Source: Posidoniimonas corsicana | Lineage (GTDB): Bacteria > Planctomycetota > Planctomycetia > Pirellulales > Lacipirellulaceae | Assembly (NCBI RefSeq): GCF_007859765.1 | Contig: NZ_SIHJ01000001.1 | Location: 2,047,311 to 2,111,310 of the forward strand | Reading direction: 5' to 3' | DNA: 64,000 nt | In this document: positions 18,185 through 25,911 of the stretch, one piece after another | Layout of the letters: every line of letters begins with the position of its first letter | How positions within the stretch are numbered: position 1 is the first letter of the stretch | The notes under the pieces: generated by a model | The model's input: only the letters and a program-made list of their open reading frames with translations | Databases searched by the model: none | Told to the model about the DNA's origin: nothing | Program-made: the position numbers and the translations under genes

Positions 18185-18712
18185 ATGCGACCGGGCGAGC
18201 GACAACCCATCGATCGTCGGGTCATCGACCAGCTGGTGCTGGAGCACCTGCCGCCCGCGCTGGCCTTCGCCACCCGGCTTACGGGCAACGCGGCCGCGGC
18301 CGAGGAGGTTGTGCAGGAGGCGCTCGTGCGGGTGCTCCGCCGTTGGCGAACCTACCGCGGCGAGTCCCCGTTCCGCACGTGGTTCTTCCGGATTGTCGTC
18401 AATGCGCACCGCGACCAGCACCGCCGTGGCCGGCCTGAGCAGGCGCTGGCGTTCGACGCGCCGGGTGCCGAGCCCGAGCCGGCGGAAGCCGCCCAGTCGT
18501 CGGAGCTGGCCGAACACGTGCGGGCTGAGATCGACCGGCTGCCGCCGCGACAGCGTGAGGTCGCGGTGACCTGCCTGGCGGAGGGGGCATCGCCCTCGGA
18601 GGCCGCGGAGATCCTGGGGATCACCGAGAGCAACGTAAACACCACGCTGCACGCCGTCCGCAAGCGGCTGGCGGCTGCCGTGGGGATCGACCCGGTAACC
18701 AGACATGCGTGA
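18185..18712 (+). CDS. RNA polymerase ECF-type sigma-70 family factor
   Basis: 175 residues with region 2 at about 20-80 ('ATRLTGNAAAAEEVVQEALVRVLRRW', then 'FRTWFFRIVVNAHRD') and region 4 at about 115-170 ('LPPRQREVAVTCLAEGASPSEAAEIL' and 'TESNVNTTLHAVRKRL'). Region 3 is absent, as expected of ECF factors, which redirect RNA polymerase to a few promoters, often for envelope or stress genes. GAAAGGG lies upstream of ATG 18185. Its stop overlaps the start of the next gene by eight bases (ATGCGTGA), indicating translational coupling with a membrane-anchored partner in the place where an anti-sigma factor is normally found. The leader carries a possible attenuator hairpin. Confidence 0.92.
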   Translation: MRPGERQPIDRRVIDQLVLEHLPPALAFATRLTGNAAAAEEVVQEALVRVLRRWRTYRGESPFRTWFFRIVVNAHRDQHRRGRPEQALAFDAPGAEPEPAEAAQSSELAEHVRAEIDRLPPRQREVAVTCLAEGASPSEAAEILGITESNVNTTLHAVRKRLAAAVGIDPVTRHA

Positions 18713-19607
18713 CCCCTCTCAACAACCCGGCGACGACCCGCTGCGACACGCGGTCCGCGAGGCGTTGGAAACGCGCGGCGACGAGCTGAGCGTCGCGCGG
18801 CTCGAGCGGTTCTGGCAGGAAGCCGGCCGCCGCGAGGCGACGCGAACCCGGCGTCGGGGCGTGCTGGCAGCGGCGGCGCTGGTGCTCGCTGCGGTGGGGA
18901 CCTCCGCGTGGTGGTGGCCTGCCGACAGCCCTGGCCCGGTCGATGTGGTCCAGGAGCAAGAGGTTCCGGAAGCGCCTTCGGTCGATCCACCGACGGAACC
19001 TGCGTCGCGGGCGCCGACGGCGTACGAGGTAGCCGCGTTCTACTCGCAGTCGCCGCGCAGGCCAGGCGCGGCGGCGGTCGCTGTTGACCTGAACTCGGCG
19101 CAACCAGAGGTCGATACGCCGCCCACCATCGATCAGCAGATAGAAACACTGCTAGCCGGCCCGCCCGCCGACGCCGCGCGTCGGTTCGCGCGGCTGCAGC
19201 CCAAAGGCGAAGCCTACGCCGCGCTCGCCCGCCGAGCCGACGATCGCCGCGTGGCGGTGCTGCTCGCGGGCCTGGTTGGGGTGCGGTCGGAGCACGGCCG
19301 GCCCAAACAGATGCTCGCCGCGACCAGCCCCGCGGTGATCGACGGGTTCTTCGCCGGACTCTCCGCCGAGGAACCCGATGAGCGCCGCACCGCCGCGGTG
19401 GTGCTTGGGAGGATCGGCGGCCAGGACGTGACCCACCGTCTGATCGACGCGATCGCCGACAACCCCCGCAACGCGGCGGCGTGGTGGTCGCTGGCCAACA
19501 CCCAGACCGCCGCCGCCCAAGAGTTCTTCGAGTACGCCGCCCAGCAGCCGCGACTGCTCGGCTTCCTCAACGCCGCGCAGGCCCGGTGGTCTGCTGGCGC
19601 CATCTAA
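18705..19607 (+). CDS. Membrane-anchored protein coupled to the sigma factor, possible anti-sigma role
   Basis: 300 residues. The N-terminal 50 residues are charged and helical and probably cytoplasmic ('RHAVREALETRGDELSVARLERFWQEA'), followed by RRR and a single transmembrane helix at about 51-71 (GVLAAAALVLAAVGTSAWWW). A Pro-rich linker follows. The C-terminal half (about 150-300) is helical with a HEAT-like look ('DERRTAAVVLGRIGGQDVTHRLIDAI' and 'NAAAWWSLANTQ'). The topology, cytoplasmic head plus one helix plus periplasmic sensor, matches anti-sigma factors, and it overlaps the sigma gene, but no zinc-binding ZAS motif (HxxxCxxC) is visible. Assignment as the sigma partner is therefore inference from context. 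A secretin-like gene follows after 33 bases. Confidence 0.7.
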   Translation: MRDPSQQPGDDPLRHAVREALETRGDELSVARLERFWQEAGRREATRTRRRGVLAAAALVLAAVGTSAWWWPADSPGPVDVVQEQEVPEAPSVDPPTEPASRAPTAYEVAAFYSQSPRRPGAAAVAVDLNSAQPEVDTPPTIDQQIETLLAGPPADAARRFARLQPKGEAYAALARRADDRRVAVLLAGLVGVRSEHGRPKQMLAATSPAVIDGFFAGLSAEEPDERRTAAVVLGRIGGQDVTHRLIDAIADNPRNAAAWWSLANTQTAAAQEFFEYAAQQPRLLGFLNAAQARWSAGAI

Positions 19608-19640
19608 CGACTGACTGATTCCCGAACCAAGGAGTTTGCC

Positions 19641-20879
19641 ATGACCCGCTTAACGCCCTGTGCTGCCGTGCTCGTCCTGCTGGCCGCTGCCCCGCTTGCC
19701 CACGCCGAGGACGCTCGGCTGGTTGTGCGCACTTACCCCGTATCGGACATCGTGTTGAATGTAACCGACTACCCGTATCAATCCGATCGCGGCTCGTCCG
19801 GCCGGTTGATGGGTGGTGGTGGTTTCGGCGGAGGCGGCGGTTTTGGCGGCGGCGGAGGGGGGATGGGAGGCGGTGGCGGCGGCGCTTTTAGCATCGAGGA
19901 CATCGCCTACCCGGCCCACGCGTACGGCCCGCCTGTGCGGACGATCCAGTTTGGCGGCGGCGGAATGGCTTCGCGCCCGTCGAACCCCGGCGCAGCGCTG
20001 CACACCGGAATCGATATGGACGGATTGATCGACGCGATCGTGGGGTGCGTCGCCACCGAGACCTGGTCCGAGAACGGTGGTGGCGAGGCCGAGATCCGGC
20101 CGCTGGGCGGGATGCTCATCATCTCGCAGACCGCCGACATCCATCAGCAGATCGACGCGCTCCTGAACATGATCCGACAGGACGCCGGCAGACGCCAGAC
20201 GGTCTCGATCGACGCCCGTTGGCTGATGCTCAACTCCGACGAGCTCGAAGCCCTGACCAGCGCGCCGAACGCCGTGGGCGCCAAGGTCGCCGACGAGGCG
20301 CTGCTCAAACAACTCACCCGCCGCGCCGGCAGCCTGCGGGCGATGGCGACCTGCTTCAGCGGTCAGCTCATCCACATGGTCAGCGGGACCCAGCAGAACA
20401 GCGTGACCTCGTACATCCCGGTGGTGGGGAGCGTCGACCCGCTTGAGTACGAGGGCCGGCTGGTTTCCAACACGGGGCGCGTCCCGGTTCGGTTCGTCGC
20501 GGACGCGACGCCGGTGCGGGAGTCGAAGGTCGGCTACCAGCCGGTGATCTCGACCGTGAACCTCGGCGTGCTGCTCGAGATCCGGCCGACCGTGCTGCCG
20601 GACGGCAAGGCGGTGATTGTCGACCTGGCGTCCAACCTGACGGTGGACGGCGACCGCGCGCCGCTGGCCGGTCCGCCCGCCGCGGGCGCCGAGCTGGCGC
20701 CGCCGGTCGACCGCGTAGCGACCGAAACGGCCCGCTTCGCGTCGACGTTCCGGATGCCGATCGGCGAGCCGGTGCTGGTGGGCGGCCTGAGCTTCTCGCC
20801 CAACGCCAGCCTCAAGGGCGGACCAGACGCCGACGCCGGCGAGACCCGCCAGGCGTACCTGCTGTTGTCGATCGAGTGA
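19641..20879 (+). CDS. Secretin-like exported protein with polyglycine stretch
   Basis: 412 residues; AAGGAG precedes ATG 19641 and the signal peptide ends at 'PLAHA'. The mature protein has a short N-terminal beta unit (LVVRTYPVSDIVLNV), a glycine-rich run at about 58-80 (GGGFGGGGGFGG pattern), then a segment like the secretin N1 domain ('GGMLIISQTADIHQQIDALLNMI', about 150-178). The remainder resembles the secretin beta domain: 'GVLLEIRPTVLPDGKAVIVDL' and 'TFRMPIGEPVLVGGLSF'. True secretins are longer and have membrane-lip and S domains, which I do not see, so it is probably not a pore. Planctomycetes carry many such secretin-like proteins. It completes a three-gene operon with the sigma factor and its partner. 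Confidence 0.75.
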   Translation: MTRLTPCAAVLVLLAAAPLAHAEDARLVVRTYPVSDIVLNVTDYPYQSDRGSSGRLMGGGGFGGGGGFGGGGGGMGGGGGGAFSIEDIAYPAHAYGPPVRTIQFGGGGMASRPSNPGAALHTGIDMDGLIDAIVGCVATETWSENGGGEAEIRPLGGMLIISQTADIHQQIDALLNMIRQDAGRRQTVSIDARWLMLNSDELEALTSAPNAVGAKVADEALLKQLTRRAGSLRAMATCFSGQLIHMVSGTQQNSVTSYIPVVGSVDPLEYEGRLVSNTGRVPVRFVADATPVRESKVGYQPVISTVNLGVLLEIRPTVLPDGKAVIVDLASNLTVDGDRAPLAGPPAAGAELAPPVDRVATETARFASTFRMPIGEPVLVGGLSFSPNASLKGGPDADAGETRQAYLLLSIE

Positions 20880-20891
20880 TGCGGGCCGCGG

Positions 20892-21806
20892 CTACAGGTC
20901 GGCCTGCGAGACCGGCTCGCCGTCGTTGCGTGAGCTGAGGCGGCGGAACACCTCCTGGTCGACCGAGTACGTGACGCGGTGGACGGAGCCGTCGCAGAAC
21001 GCGGCCTGCATAGCGCTGACGTGCGCGGAGCCAAACTTGTAGTTGCGTGGGAACAGCTGGAACAGGAAGAAGTGGCCCCGCTCGAAGTCCTGCTCGGGCG
21101 GCTCCATGCCCCACCGCACCACGTCGTCCTGAAAACCGCCGACGTAACCAAAGTTGTCGTTGGCCTGGCACTCGGTGATGACGAACCGCGAGTTCATCAG
21201 CTTCTCGGCGACCAGCAGCGTGTGCGACAAGCCATCGGTGAAGTCCTTGTGCTTGATCGCCTTGCCCCTGGCGATGGCGCCGGACGTGCCCCCGTTGAGC
21301 TCGCCCCCCGTCCCGCTCGTGATCCCATCGGCCGGGCCGGCGTTGGCGGCGTAGTCGATCATCGCCCGCGGATCGTCAAACACCTGCCAGGGGCCGCCGG
21401 TCAGCGCGATCGGTCGGCGGCGGGTGGGGCAGAAGTAGCCCTCGACCGGGGTGCGCGCGATGTACGCGTCCGATTCGTTCTCCCACAGGGCCTGCTCCTC
21501 GATAAAGGGGAGCAGCTGGTACGACCACGACCACGCCTGGGTCTTGTAGCCCGCCGGGCGGCCGTTGCTCATCGTGCGGGGGGGCTGGATGCCCGAGCCG
21601 CCGGAGGGGAACGCCTTGAACGTTTCCATGTGCGTGTGCATCCCCAGGCCGATCTGCTTGAGGTGGTTGGTGCACTGGGTGCGACGGGCCGCCTCGCGGG
21701 CGGCCTGCACGGCGGGGAGCAACAGCGCGATCAGCACGCCGATAATTGCGATCACAACCAACAGTTCGACGAGCGTGAAAGCCGCGTGCAGGCGGGGGCG
21801 GTGCAT
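20892..21806 (-). CDS. DUF1559 (SBP_bac_10) protein with prepilin-type leader
   Basis: 304 residues. The N-terminus 'FTLVELLVVIAIIGVLIALLLPAVQAAREAARR' region (cited here by its start FTLVELLVVIAIIG) is a type IV pilin/pseudopilin methylation signature: a short basic leader, cleavage before Phe and a 20-residue hydrophobic helix. 'TQCTNHLKQIGLGMHTH' and the terminal 'FCDGSVHRVTY' are DUF1559 hallmarks. This family is greatly expanded in planctomycetes, often with dozens of copies per genome, and is thought to form pseudopilus-like surface structures; individual roles are unknown. It follows the lipoprotein gene at 21837-22286 by 30 bases, a common pairing, so the two are probably one transcript. 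The stop is 12 bases from the convergent secretin-like gene. Confidence 0.93.
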   Translation of the reverse strand: MHRPRLHAAFTLVELLVVIAIIGVLIALLLPAVQAAREAARRTQCTNHLKQIGLGMHTHMETFKAFPSGGSGIQPPRTMSNGRPAGYKTQAWSWSYQLLPFIEEQALWENESDAYIARTPVEGYFCPTRRRPIALTGGPWQVFDDPRAMIDYAANAGPADGITSGTGGELNGGTSGAIARGKAIKHKDFTDGLSHTLLVAEKLMNSRFVITECQANDNFGYVGGFQDDVVRWGMEPPEQDFERGHFFLFQLFPRNYKFGSAHVSAMQAAFCDGSVHRVTYSVDQEVFRRLSSRNDGEPVSQADL

Positions 21807-21836
21807 CGAATCAAGACTCCAGGATTGGAAGCGTGT

Positions 21837-22286
21837 TCACCGTCGTGAGGCCGACGGCGGCGGGGTTACCTTGGCGAAGTCCTCCTCGCCCAGCTCGTGG
21901 ATCGCGCCGGACACGGTCAGCACCCAGCGGGCGCCGTCGACGCCGGTCTGCTCGTAGGCCAGCGCGGGGAGCGTCTGGCCGACCGCCGTGGCGTCCAGGT
22001 CCTGACGCACGTCGAACCCGTAGAAGATCTTCAGCGGCTGACCATCGCGCGGAGAGGTCAGCGCTTCGGCGCCCTGCCCTTGGCCGAGCTGGCTGAGGAG
22101 CTCCTTATCGCTGCGGGGCGGTCGCGAGTTCGACTCGGTGAACGCGACGTAAGCGCGGCGGATCGCCATCAAGCGACTCTGCGTCTCCGGGACGTCGGCG
22201 ACGACCTCGGCCGGCTGCTCTCCGCAGCCAACCACCGATGCGACAACAAGCACGCACAAACGGGTGTGATAGCAGTGGCCTCGCAT
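21837..22286 (-). CDS. Small lipoprotein paired with DUF1559 gene
   Basis: 149 residues starting at ATG 22286; the longer frame to 22397 gives no signal sequence, whereas this start gives a basic N-terminus, a hydrophobic stretch and the lipobox VVGC (Cys about 20), so the product should be a lipid-anchored envelope protein. The mature part is acidic and small, with 'FTESNSRPPRSDKELLSQLG' and a C-terminal Pro-rich tail. I do not recognise a family. Similar small lipoproteins with a 'PP.s..EL' segment are often found next to DUF1559 genes in planctomycetes, which suggests a joint role, perhaps in pseudopilus function; that is inference from arrangement. Confidence 0.7.
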   Translation of the reverse strand: MRGHCYHTRLCVLVVASVVGCGEQPAEVVADVPETQSRLMAIRRAYVAFTESNSRPPRSDKELLSQLGQGQGAEALTSPRDGQPLKIFYGFDVRQDLDATAVGQTLPALAYEQTGVDGARWVLTVSGAIHELGEEDFAKVTPPPSASRR

Positions 22287-22695
22287 GGGCGCTTGTCGTC
22301 TCGCGAACGCGTTGACGGTTTCCACAGCAGCGATGATCGCGTGCTGGATGAGCGTTGGGCATTCTAAACAGCATTGCCGCGCGACCGCTTCCTCCATGCG
22401 CCTGCTTTTGAGTCACCATGTGAAACGTTCTTGTTGCGCTTCATCGCGATGCGAGTCGAGCATTGCACGGATTCAATCGATGGCCGACTGATCTTGCAAG
22501 ACGTAGTGAGTTGACCGAAAAGCAGGCCCACTATCGCTAGGTGCAGCACTCGCGATGCGCTTACGCTGACCATCAGAGTTGATCGCTCATCCCTTTCTCT
22601 TGTCGTCGCCGCACTCGATCCCTGCCACCACGCGCCGCTGGCGCTCGCCCGCAGCGGACGAGGCTTCCACCGCTTTTCACCTGCGGAGTTCTTCT
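22287..22695. other. Intergenic between divergent genes
   Basis: About 400 bases between the lipoprotein (minus) and the PEP-CTERM protein (plus). It should contain both promoters. Local base composition is lower in GC than the genes. No clear -35/-10 pairs, repeats or RNA structure were found, and the short frames inside it look random. Confidence 0.5.
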
Positions 22696-23931
22696 ATGAG
22701 AGCGTTACTGTTGAATGCCGTTGCGCTGACAGCGCTGATGATGTCGTGGGCCAGTTCGGCGCACGCGCAAGGGCTTATCGCCTATGAGCCGTTCGAGAAC
22801 CTAACCAACGGAGACATCGTCGGACAGGGCAGCGGCTTCGGCTGGGGCACGTTCGACGAGCTACTGCCAGACACTTCGTGGGCCCTGCACAACAACGGAA
22901 CGGCCAATACGGTCTCGATCGAGGACGGCGGGCTCAACTACACCGACCCATTCGGCAACGTGCTGGAAGTTGCTGGCTCGCAGCGGGCGCGCGCGCTCGG
23001 CAGCTCAGCGGGCAACGCGCGGGTCTACCGGCCGATCCAAGGAACCGGGCTGAGCAGCTCCGTGTCGGACCTTGTTGGGGGGCCGGGCAACGCGTTCTAC
23101 ATCTCGTTCATCGGGCAGCGGCAGGGGCAGACCGACCAGGAATACTGGCCCGCGGCGCCCGCCGACGCCAACCCGTACCGGCGGAACGCGCACTTGTCCC
23201 TCTTCAGCCCGCCGCCAATCTTCACGGGCCCCCCGCCGCTCAACCTGGACGAGCAGGCGATCATTGGCAACACCTTCGCCACCGACGACGAGAACGACTG
23301 GAACTTTGTAGGCGAGGACGCGCAGCTGGGAACCGGTGTCGAGTTCGGCGGCGCCACACAGCGCTTCGTTGTGGTGAAGGTGAGCATCGGAGACCCAATG
23401 GCCGAGACGCTCGAAGAGCAGGCCGACACGGTTGAGATGTGGGTCAACCCAAACCTATCCTCAGAAGAAGGCGCCAATAGCCTCAACGCTGCAAAGGTGA
23501 TGGGCCTGTACGCTGACGATGACTCGGGGGTCAACATGCTGCTGGGTGCGCTCGGCATGTCCGCCGGCAACGACAGCGGCAACCGCGCGCCGGGCGACAT
23601 GCTGTTCGACGAGATGCGCGTCGGGTCGAGTTGGGAGTCGGTCACCCCGCACACGCCGGGCTCAGGCGGCATCGCCGGCGACTTCAACGTCGACGGCGCG
23701 GTCGACGCCGCCGACTACACCGTGTGGCGCGATAACCTCGGCCTGGGTGACGGCGCCCTCAATGGCAACGGCGCGGGCGGGGGCACGGTTGGTCAGGCCG
23801 ACTACGACCTCTGGCGGTCCAACTATGGCGTAGGTTCTGGCACGTCCGCCGCGTCGGCTGCGCCGGAGCCGGGCGCCCTGTTGTTGGCGTTCGCCGCCTG
23901 TGTCGGCGCCGTGGGGCGCCGCCGGCGGTAG
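22696..23931 (+). CDS. Exported PEP-CTERM protein with dockerin-like segment
   Basis: 411 residues from ATG 22696, chosen because a signal peptide (MRALLLNAVALTALMMSW, ending near 'SAHAQ') starts there; the open frame continues upstream to 22579 without signal features. Residues about 25-320 form a lectin- or concanavalin-like beta region typical of planctomycete surface proteins ('GLIAYEPFENL', 'RVYRPIQGTGLSSS', 'GNAFYISFIGQR'). Next comes a dockerin-like pair, 'GDFNVDGAVDAADYTVWRDN' and 'GQADYDLWRSNYG', then a C-terminal PEP-CTERM signal (PEPGALLLAFAACVGAVG followed by RRRR). Predicted to be exported and exosortase-processed. Ligand unknown. A strong palindrome follows the stop. Confidence 0.85.
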   Translation: MRALLLNAVALTALMMSWASSAHAQGLIAYEPFENLTNGDIVGQGSGFGWGTFDELLPDTSWALHNNGTANTVSIEDGGLNYTDPFGNVLEVAGSQRARALGSSAGNARVYRPIQGTGLSSSVSDLVGGPGNAFYISFIGQRQGQTDQEYWPAAPADANPYRRNAHLSLFSPPPIFTGPPPLNLDEQAIIGNTFATDDENDWNFVGEDAQLGTGVEFGGATQRFVVVKVSIGDPMAETLEEQADTVEMWVNPNLSSEEGANSLNAAKVMGLYADDDSGVNMLLGALGMSAGNDSGNRAPGDMLFDEMRVGSSWESVTPHTPGSGGIAGDFNVDGAVDAADYTVWRDNLGLGDGALNGNGAGGGTVGQADYDLWRSNYGVGSGTSAASAAPEPGALLLAFAACVGAVGRRRR

Positions 23932-23965
23932 CCGCGACCACGCTTCAGTGTTGAGCTAGGGCAAC

Positions 23966-24004
23966 CAGCACGCCGCGGGCGATTGAGTCGCACGCGGCGT
24001 GCTG
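23966..24004. terminator. Bidirectional terminator-like palindrome
   Basis: CAGCACGCCGCG (23966-23977) pairs perfectly with CGCGGCGTGCTG (23993-24004) around a 15-base loop, between two convergent genes. There is no long T-run on either side, but the position and 12-bp GC-rich stem make a shared transcription end likely. Confidence 0.65.
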
Positions 24005-24023
24005 TCGTTACCGGGGCGTGTAT

Positions 24024-24512
24024 TCACGACGCGTCCGCCGCGCGCTCCATCCGGAAGTTGACGAGCCGCTGGTCGCCAACCTGCACCGACTGCTGTGCGA
24101 CGACGCGAAACCCGGCGCGCTCAAAGACCGGCCGCGCCGTCAGCGATGCTTCGACGTAGACGCGGTCGACGCCGGCCGCACGCGCGGCGTCGATCGCCCG
24201 CCGGATCAAGCCCGACGCGATCCCCCGCCGCATGAAGTCGGGGTCGACGTACAGGCAGTCGATGTGGCCGTCCGGGTCGAGCTCGCAGAACCCGGCGACG
24301 CGGCCCTCCACCTCAGCGACGAACGGCCGCTTCCGCCGGCAACGCTCCCGCCAGTGCTCGACATTGGGCCGCCGGCCGCTCCAGGCAAGGCACTGCTCCG
24401 GCGTGTAGTCGCCAACGGCGACCTCGTGGATCGCGCGGCAGAAGATGCTCGCGATGGCGGTTTCGTCGCCGGCGGCGTAGCGGCGGATTGAGAAGTTGGA
24501 CGGAGCGGGCAT
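24024..24512 (-). CDS. GNAT-family N-acetyltransferase
   Basis: 162 residues from ATG 24512; the frame extends upstream but the fold begins at 'FSIRRYAAGDETAIASIF', the usual first strand and helix. 'FVAEVEGRVAGFCELDPDGHIDCLYVDPDF' (cited by FVAEVEGRVAGF and CLYVDPDF) gives strands 2-4, and 'MRRGIASGLIRRAIDAARAAG' is the acetyl-CoA pyrophosphate-binding loop and helix. 'FERAGFRVV' is the usual last motif. The family acetylates amines with acetyl-CoA; this one resembles YafP/ElaA-type members of unknown substrate. It starts one base after the stop of the pentapeptide-type membrane protein upstream, so the two are almost certainly co-transcribed and perhaps translationally coupled. Confidence 0.85.
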   Translation of the reverse strand: MPAPSNFSIRRYAAGDETAIASIFCRAIHEVAVGDYTPEQCLAWSGRRPNVEHWRERCRRKRPFVAEVEGRVAGFCELDPDGHIDCLYVDPDFMRRGIASGLIRRAIDAARAAGVDRVYVEASLTARPVFERAGFRVVAQQSVQVGDQRLVNFRMERAADAS

Positions 24513-24513
24513 C

Positions 24514-25248
24514 TTACTCCACGAGCTCCCAGCCTTGTTCGCGGGGGTTGAACCCGGCAGGGAAACGGGTTTGACCATCGTACGTGGGCGGATCGTCAAA
24601 GTAGCACGAGGCAAGCGATTGAGAGTCGAGCGCCGAGAGATCAGCGCCCTGGCACTGCGCCGCGGTTAGGTTGACTTGCTGAAACGCGGATGTCGCGCTC
24701 ACGTTGATCCGCGCGCCCGTGAGGTTCGCCCGGCTGAACGAAGCCCCCTGGAACGAAGCGCTGCCGCCCGTGAGCGTCGCGTTGGTCAGATCGGCATTCT
24801 CGAACGAGGCCTCCTGAAACGAGCCCCCGCCGCCGGCGAGGGTCGCCCCCGCGAGATTCGACTCGTCGAAGTGCGCGAGCTGAAATGCTGAGCCGCCTCC
24901 GGTCAGCTGGGCGCCGCTCAGGTCGAACCCGCAGATGAACGCCGCCTGGAAGATGTTGCCACTTGAAGTGATCTGCATCCCGCGCAACGACCTTGTGTCA
25001 ATAGATAGGGGGTGGCTCTGCTCCCGCAGGTCCCGGTAGGCGTCGAGCTGGACCTCCAACCGGTCAACCTTGTTCTGCAATTCTCCCCGCAGGTGGGCGT
25101 TCTCTCGCATGAGCTTCGCAGCGTTGGATTTCTCGCGAAGCAGGCTGGCGCGCCAGCCGAGCAGCAGCGCGACCAAGAGCAGCCCAGTGAGGGTAGAGCG
25201 AAGCGAGAATCGCCAACGCTTCTTCGGTTCCGACGAGGGTGCGGTCAT
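24514..25248 (-). CDS. Membrane-anchored pentapeptide-type repeat protein
   Basis: 244 residues from ATG 25248. The motif 'RFSLRSTLTGLLLVALLLGW' gives a juxtamembrane basic segment and one transmembrane helix (about 13-32), a pattern found in many planctomycete membrane proteins. A coiled coil follows (about 38-75, 'REKSNAAKLMRENAHL'). Residues about 85-215 are pentapeptide-like repeats of an unusual kind: each longer unit has a Gly-rich and Phe-Gln part, such as 'GGGSAFQLAHFDESNLAGA', 'GGGGSFQEASFENADLTNA' and 'GGSASFQGASFSRANLTGA'. A short C-terminal tail follows. Longer starts up to 25410 lack plausible sequence. It is coupled to the GNAT gene (one-base gap). Function unknown; the repeats should form a beta-helix outside or inside the membrane depending on topology. 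Confidence 0.8.
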   Translation of the reverse strand: MTAPSSEPKKRWRFSLRSTLTGLLLVALLLGWRASLLREKSNAAKLMRENAHLRGELQNKVDRLEVQLDAYRDLREQSHPLSIDTRSLRGMQITSSGNIFQAAFICGFDLSGAQLTGGGSAFQLAHFDESNLAGATLAGGGGSFQEASFENADLTNATLTGGSASFQGASFSRANLTGARINVSATSAFQQVNLTAAQCQGADLSALDSQSLASCYFDDPPTYDGQTRFPAGFNPREQGWELVE

Positions 25249-25304
25249 TCCATGGGGAGAGTAGAAGGACGAGTGCTTCTGGTGAACCGAGTATAGTGTA
25301 CGGC

Positions 25305-25742
25305 ATGATGGACAATCCCTTCGAGTCGCCAAGAGCGCCGAGCGAACCGGTCCACGACACAGGGGCAGCTCGCGCACCGAACGCCCGCGGCGTATTGTCA
25401 GCCGTTTCATTCGCAGCGGCGTTTGTGGTCAGCGCTAGCATTTGGTTGTTTGCTGTTCAGCTCACCGGGCATCACGAACCCTGGGACGGGATTTGGCCCA
25501 TCTACCACCTGTGGCTGTTCGGCGGAACGCTGCTTGCGGTGCTGGTGCAGCCGCGGCGACCGTGGTGGGCGCTGCTGGGGACCTACGTGGGGCAAGTGGT
25601 GTCGCTGTTGCTCCAGGGGCCCGACTACCCGACATGGGTGGCATTGCTCGTGATCCTGCTTCTCAGCACCTGGCAGGCCGTGCTGGGCGCGTCGGCGGGC
25701 TACCTGATTGGGTGGGTTGTCCCGTGGCGGCGATTCTGCTGA
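25305..25742 (+). CDS. Small four-helix membrane protein with NPFESP N-terminus
   Basis: 145 residues. ATG 25305 (or ATG 25308) is chosen because the N-terminus MMDNPFESP matches a short motif that begins many planctomycete small membrane proteins; the frame open to 25239 overlaps the divergent neighbour's start. Four hydrophobic segments follow: about 28-52, 65-82, 88-110 and 115-140. 'HHEPWDGIWPIYHLWLFGGTL' lies in the first loop. I know of no functional family. The start is only 57 bases from the divergent start of the pentapeptide-type gene at 25248, so both promoters overlap in a very short spacer. Confidence 0.75.
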   Translation: MMDNPFESPRAPSEPVHDTGAARAPNARGVLSAVSFAAAFVVSASIWLFAVQLTGHHEPWDGIWPIYHLWLFGGTLLAVLVQPRRPWWALLGTYVGQVVSLLLQGPDYPTWVALLVILLLSTWQAVLGASAGYLIGWVVPWRRFC

Positions 25743-25911
25743 AGGCGCGGCCATCCGGAAAAAAGCTCCACTTTTCGCGCCTTTGCGCCTATCATTTCCG
25801 CGTCTGCTGCTGCGCCGGTTTCTGGGGGGCCCGGCGGGCGTAGGCCGCTGGCCGATTCTTGCCCCCTCCCCACCTCGATTGGGGGCGCGGGCCGCGCTCC
25901 CCCCCGCTGTT

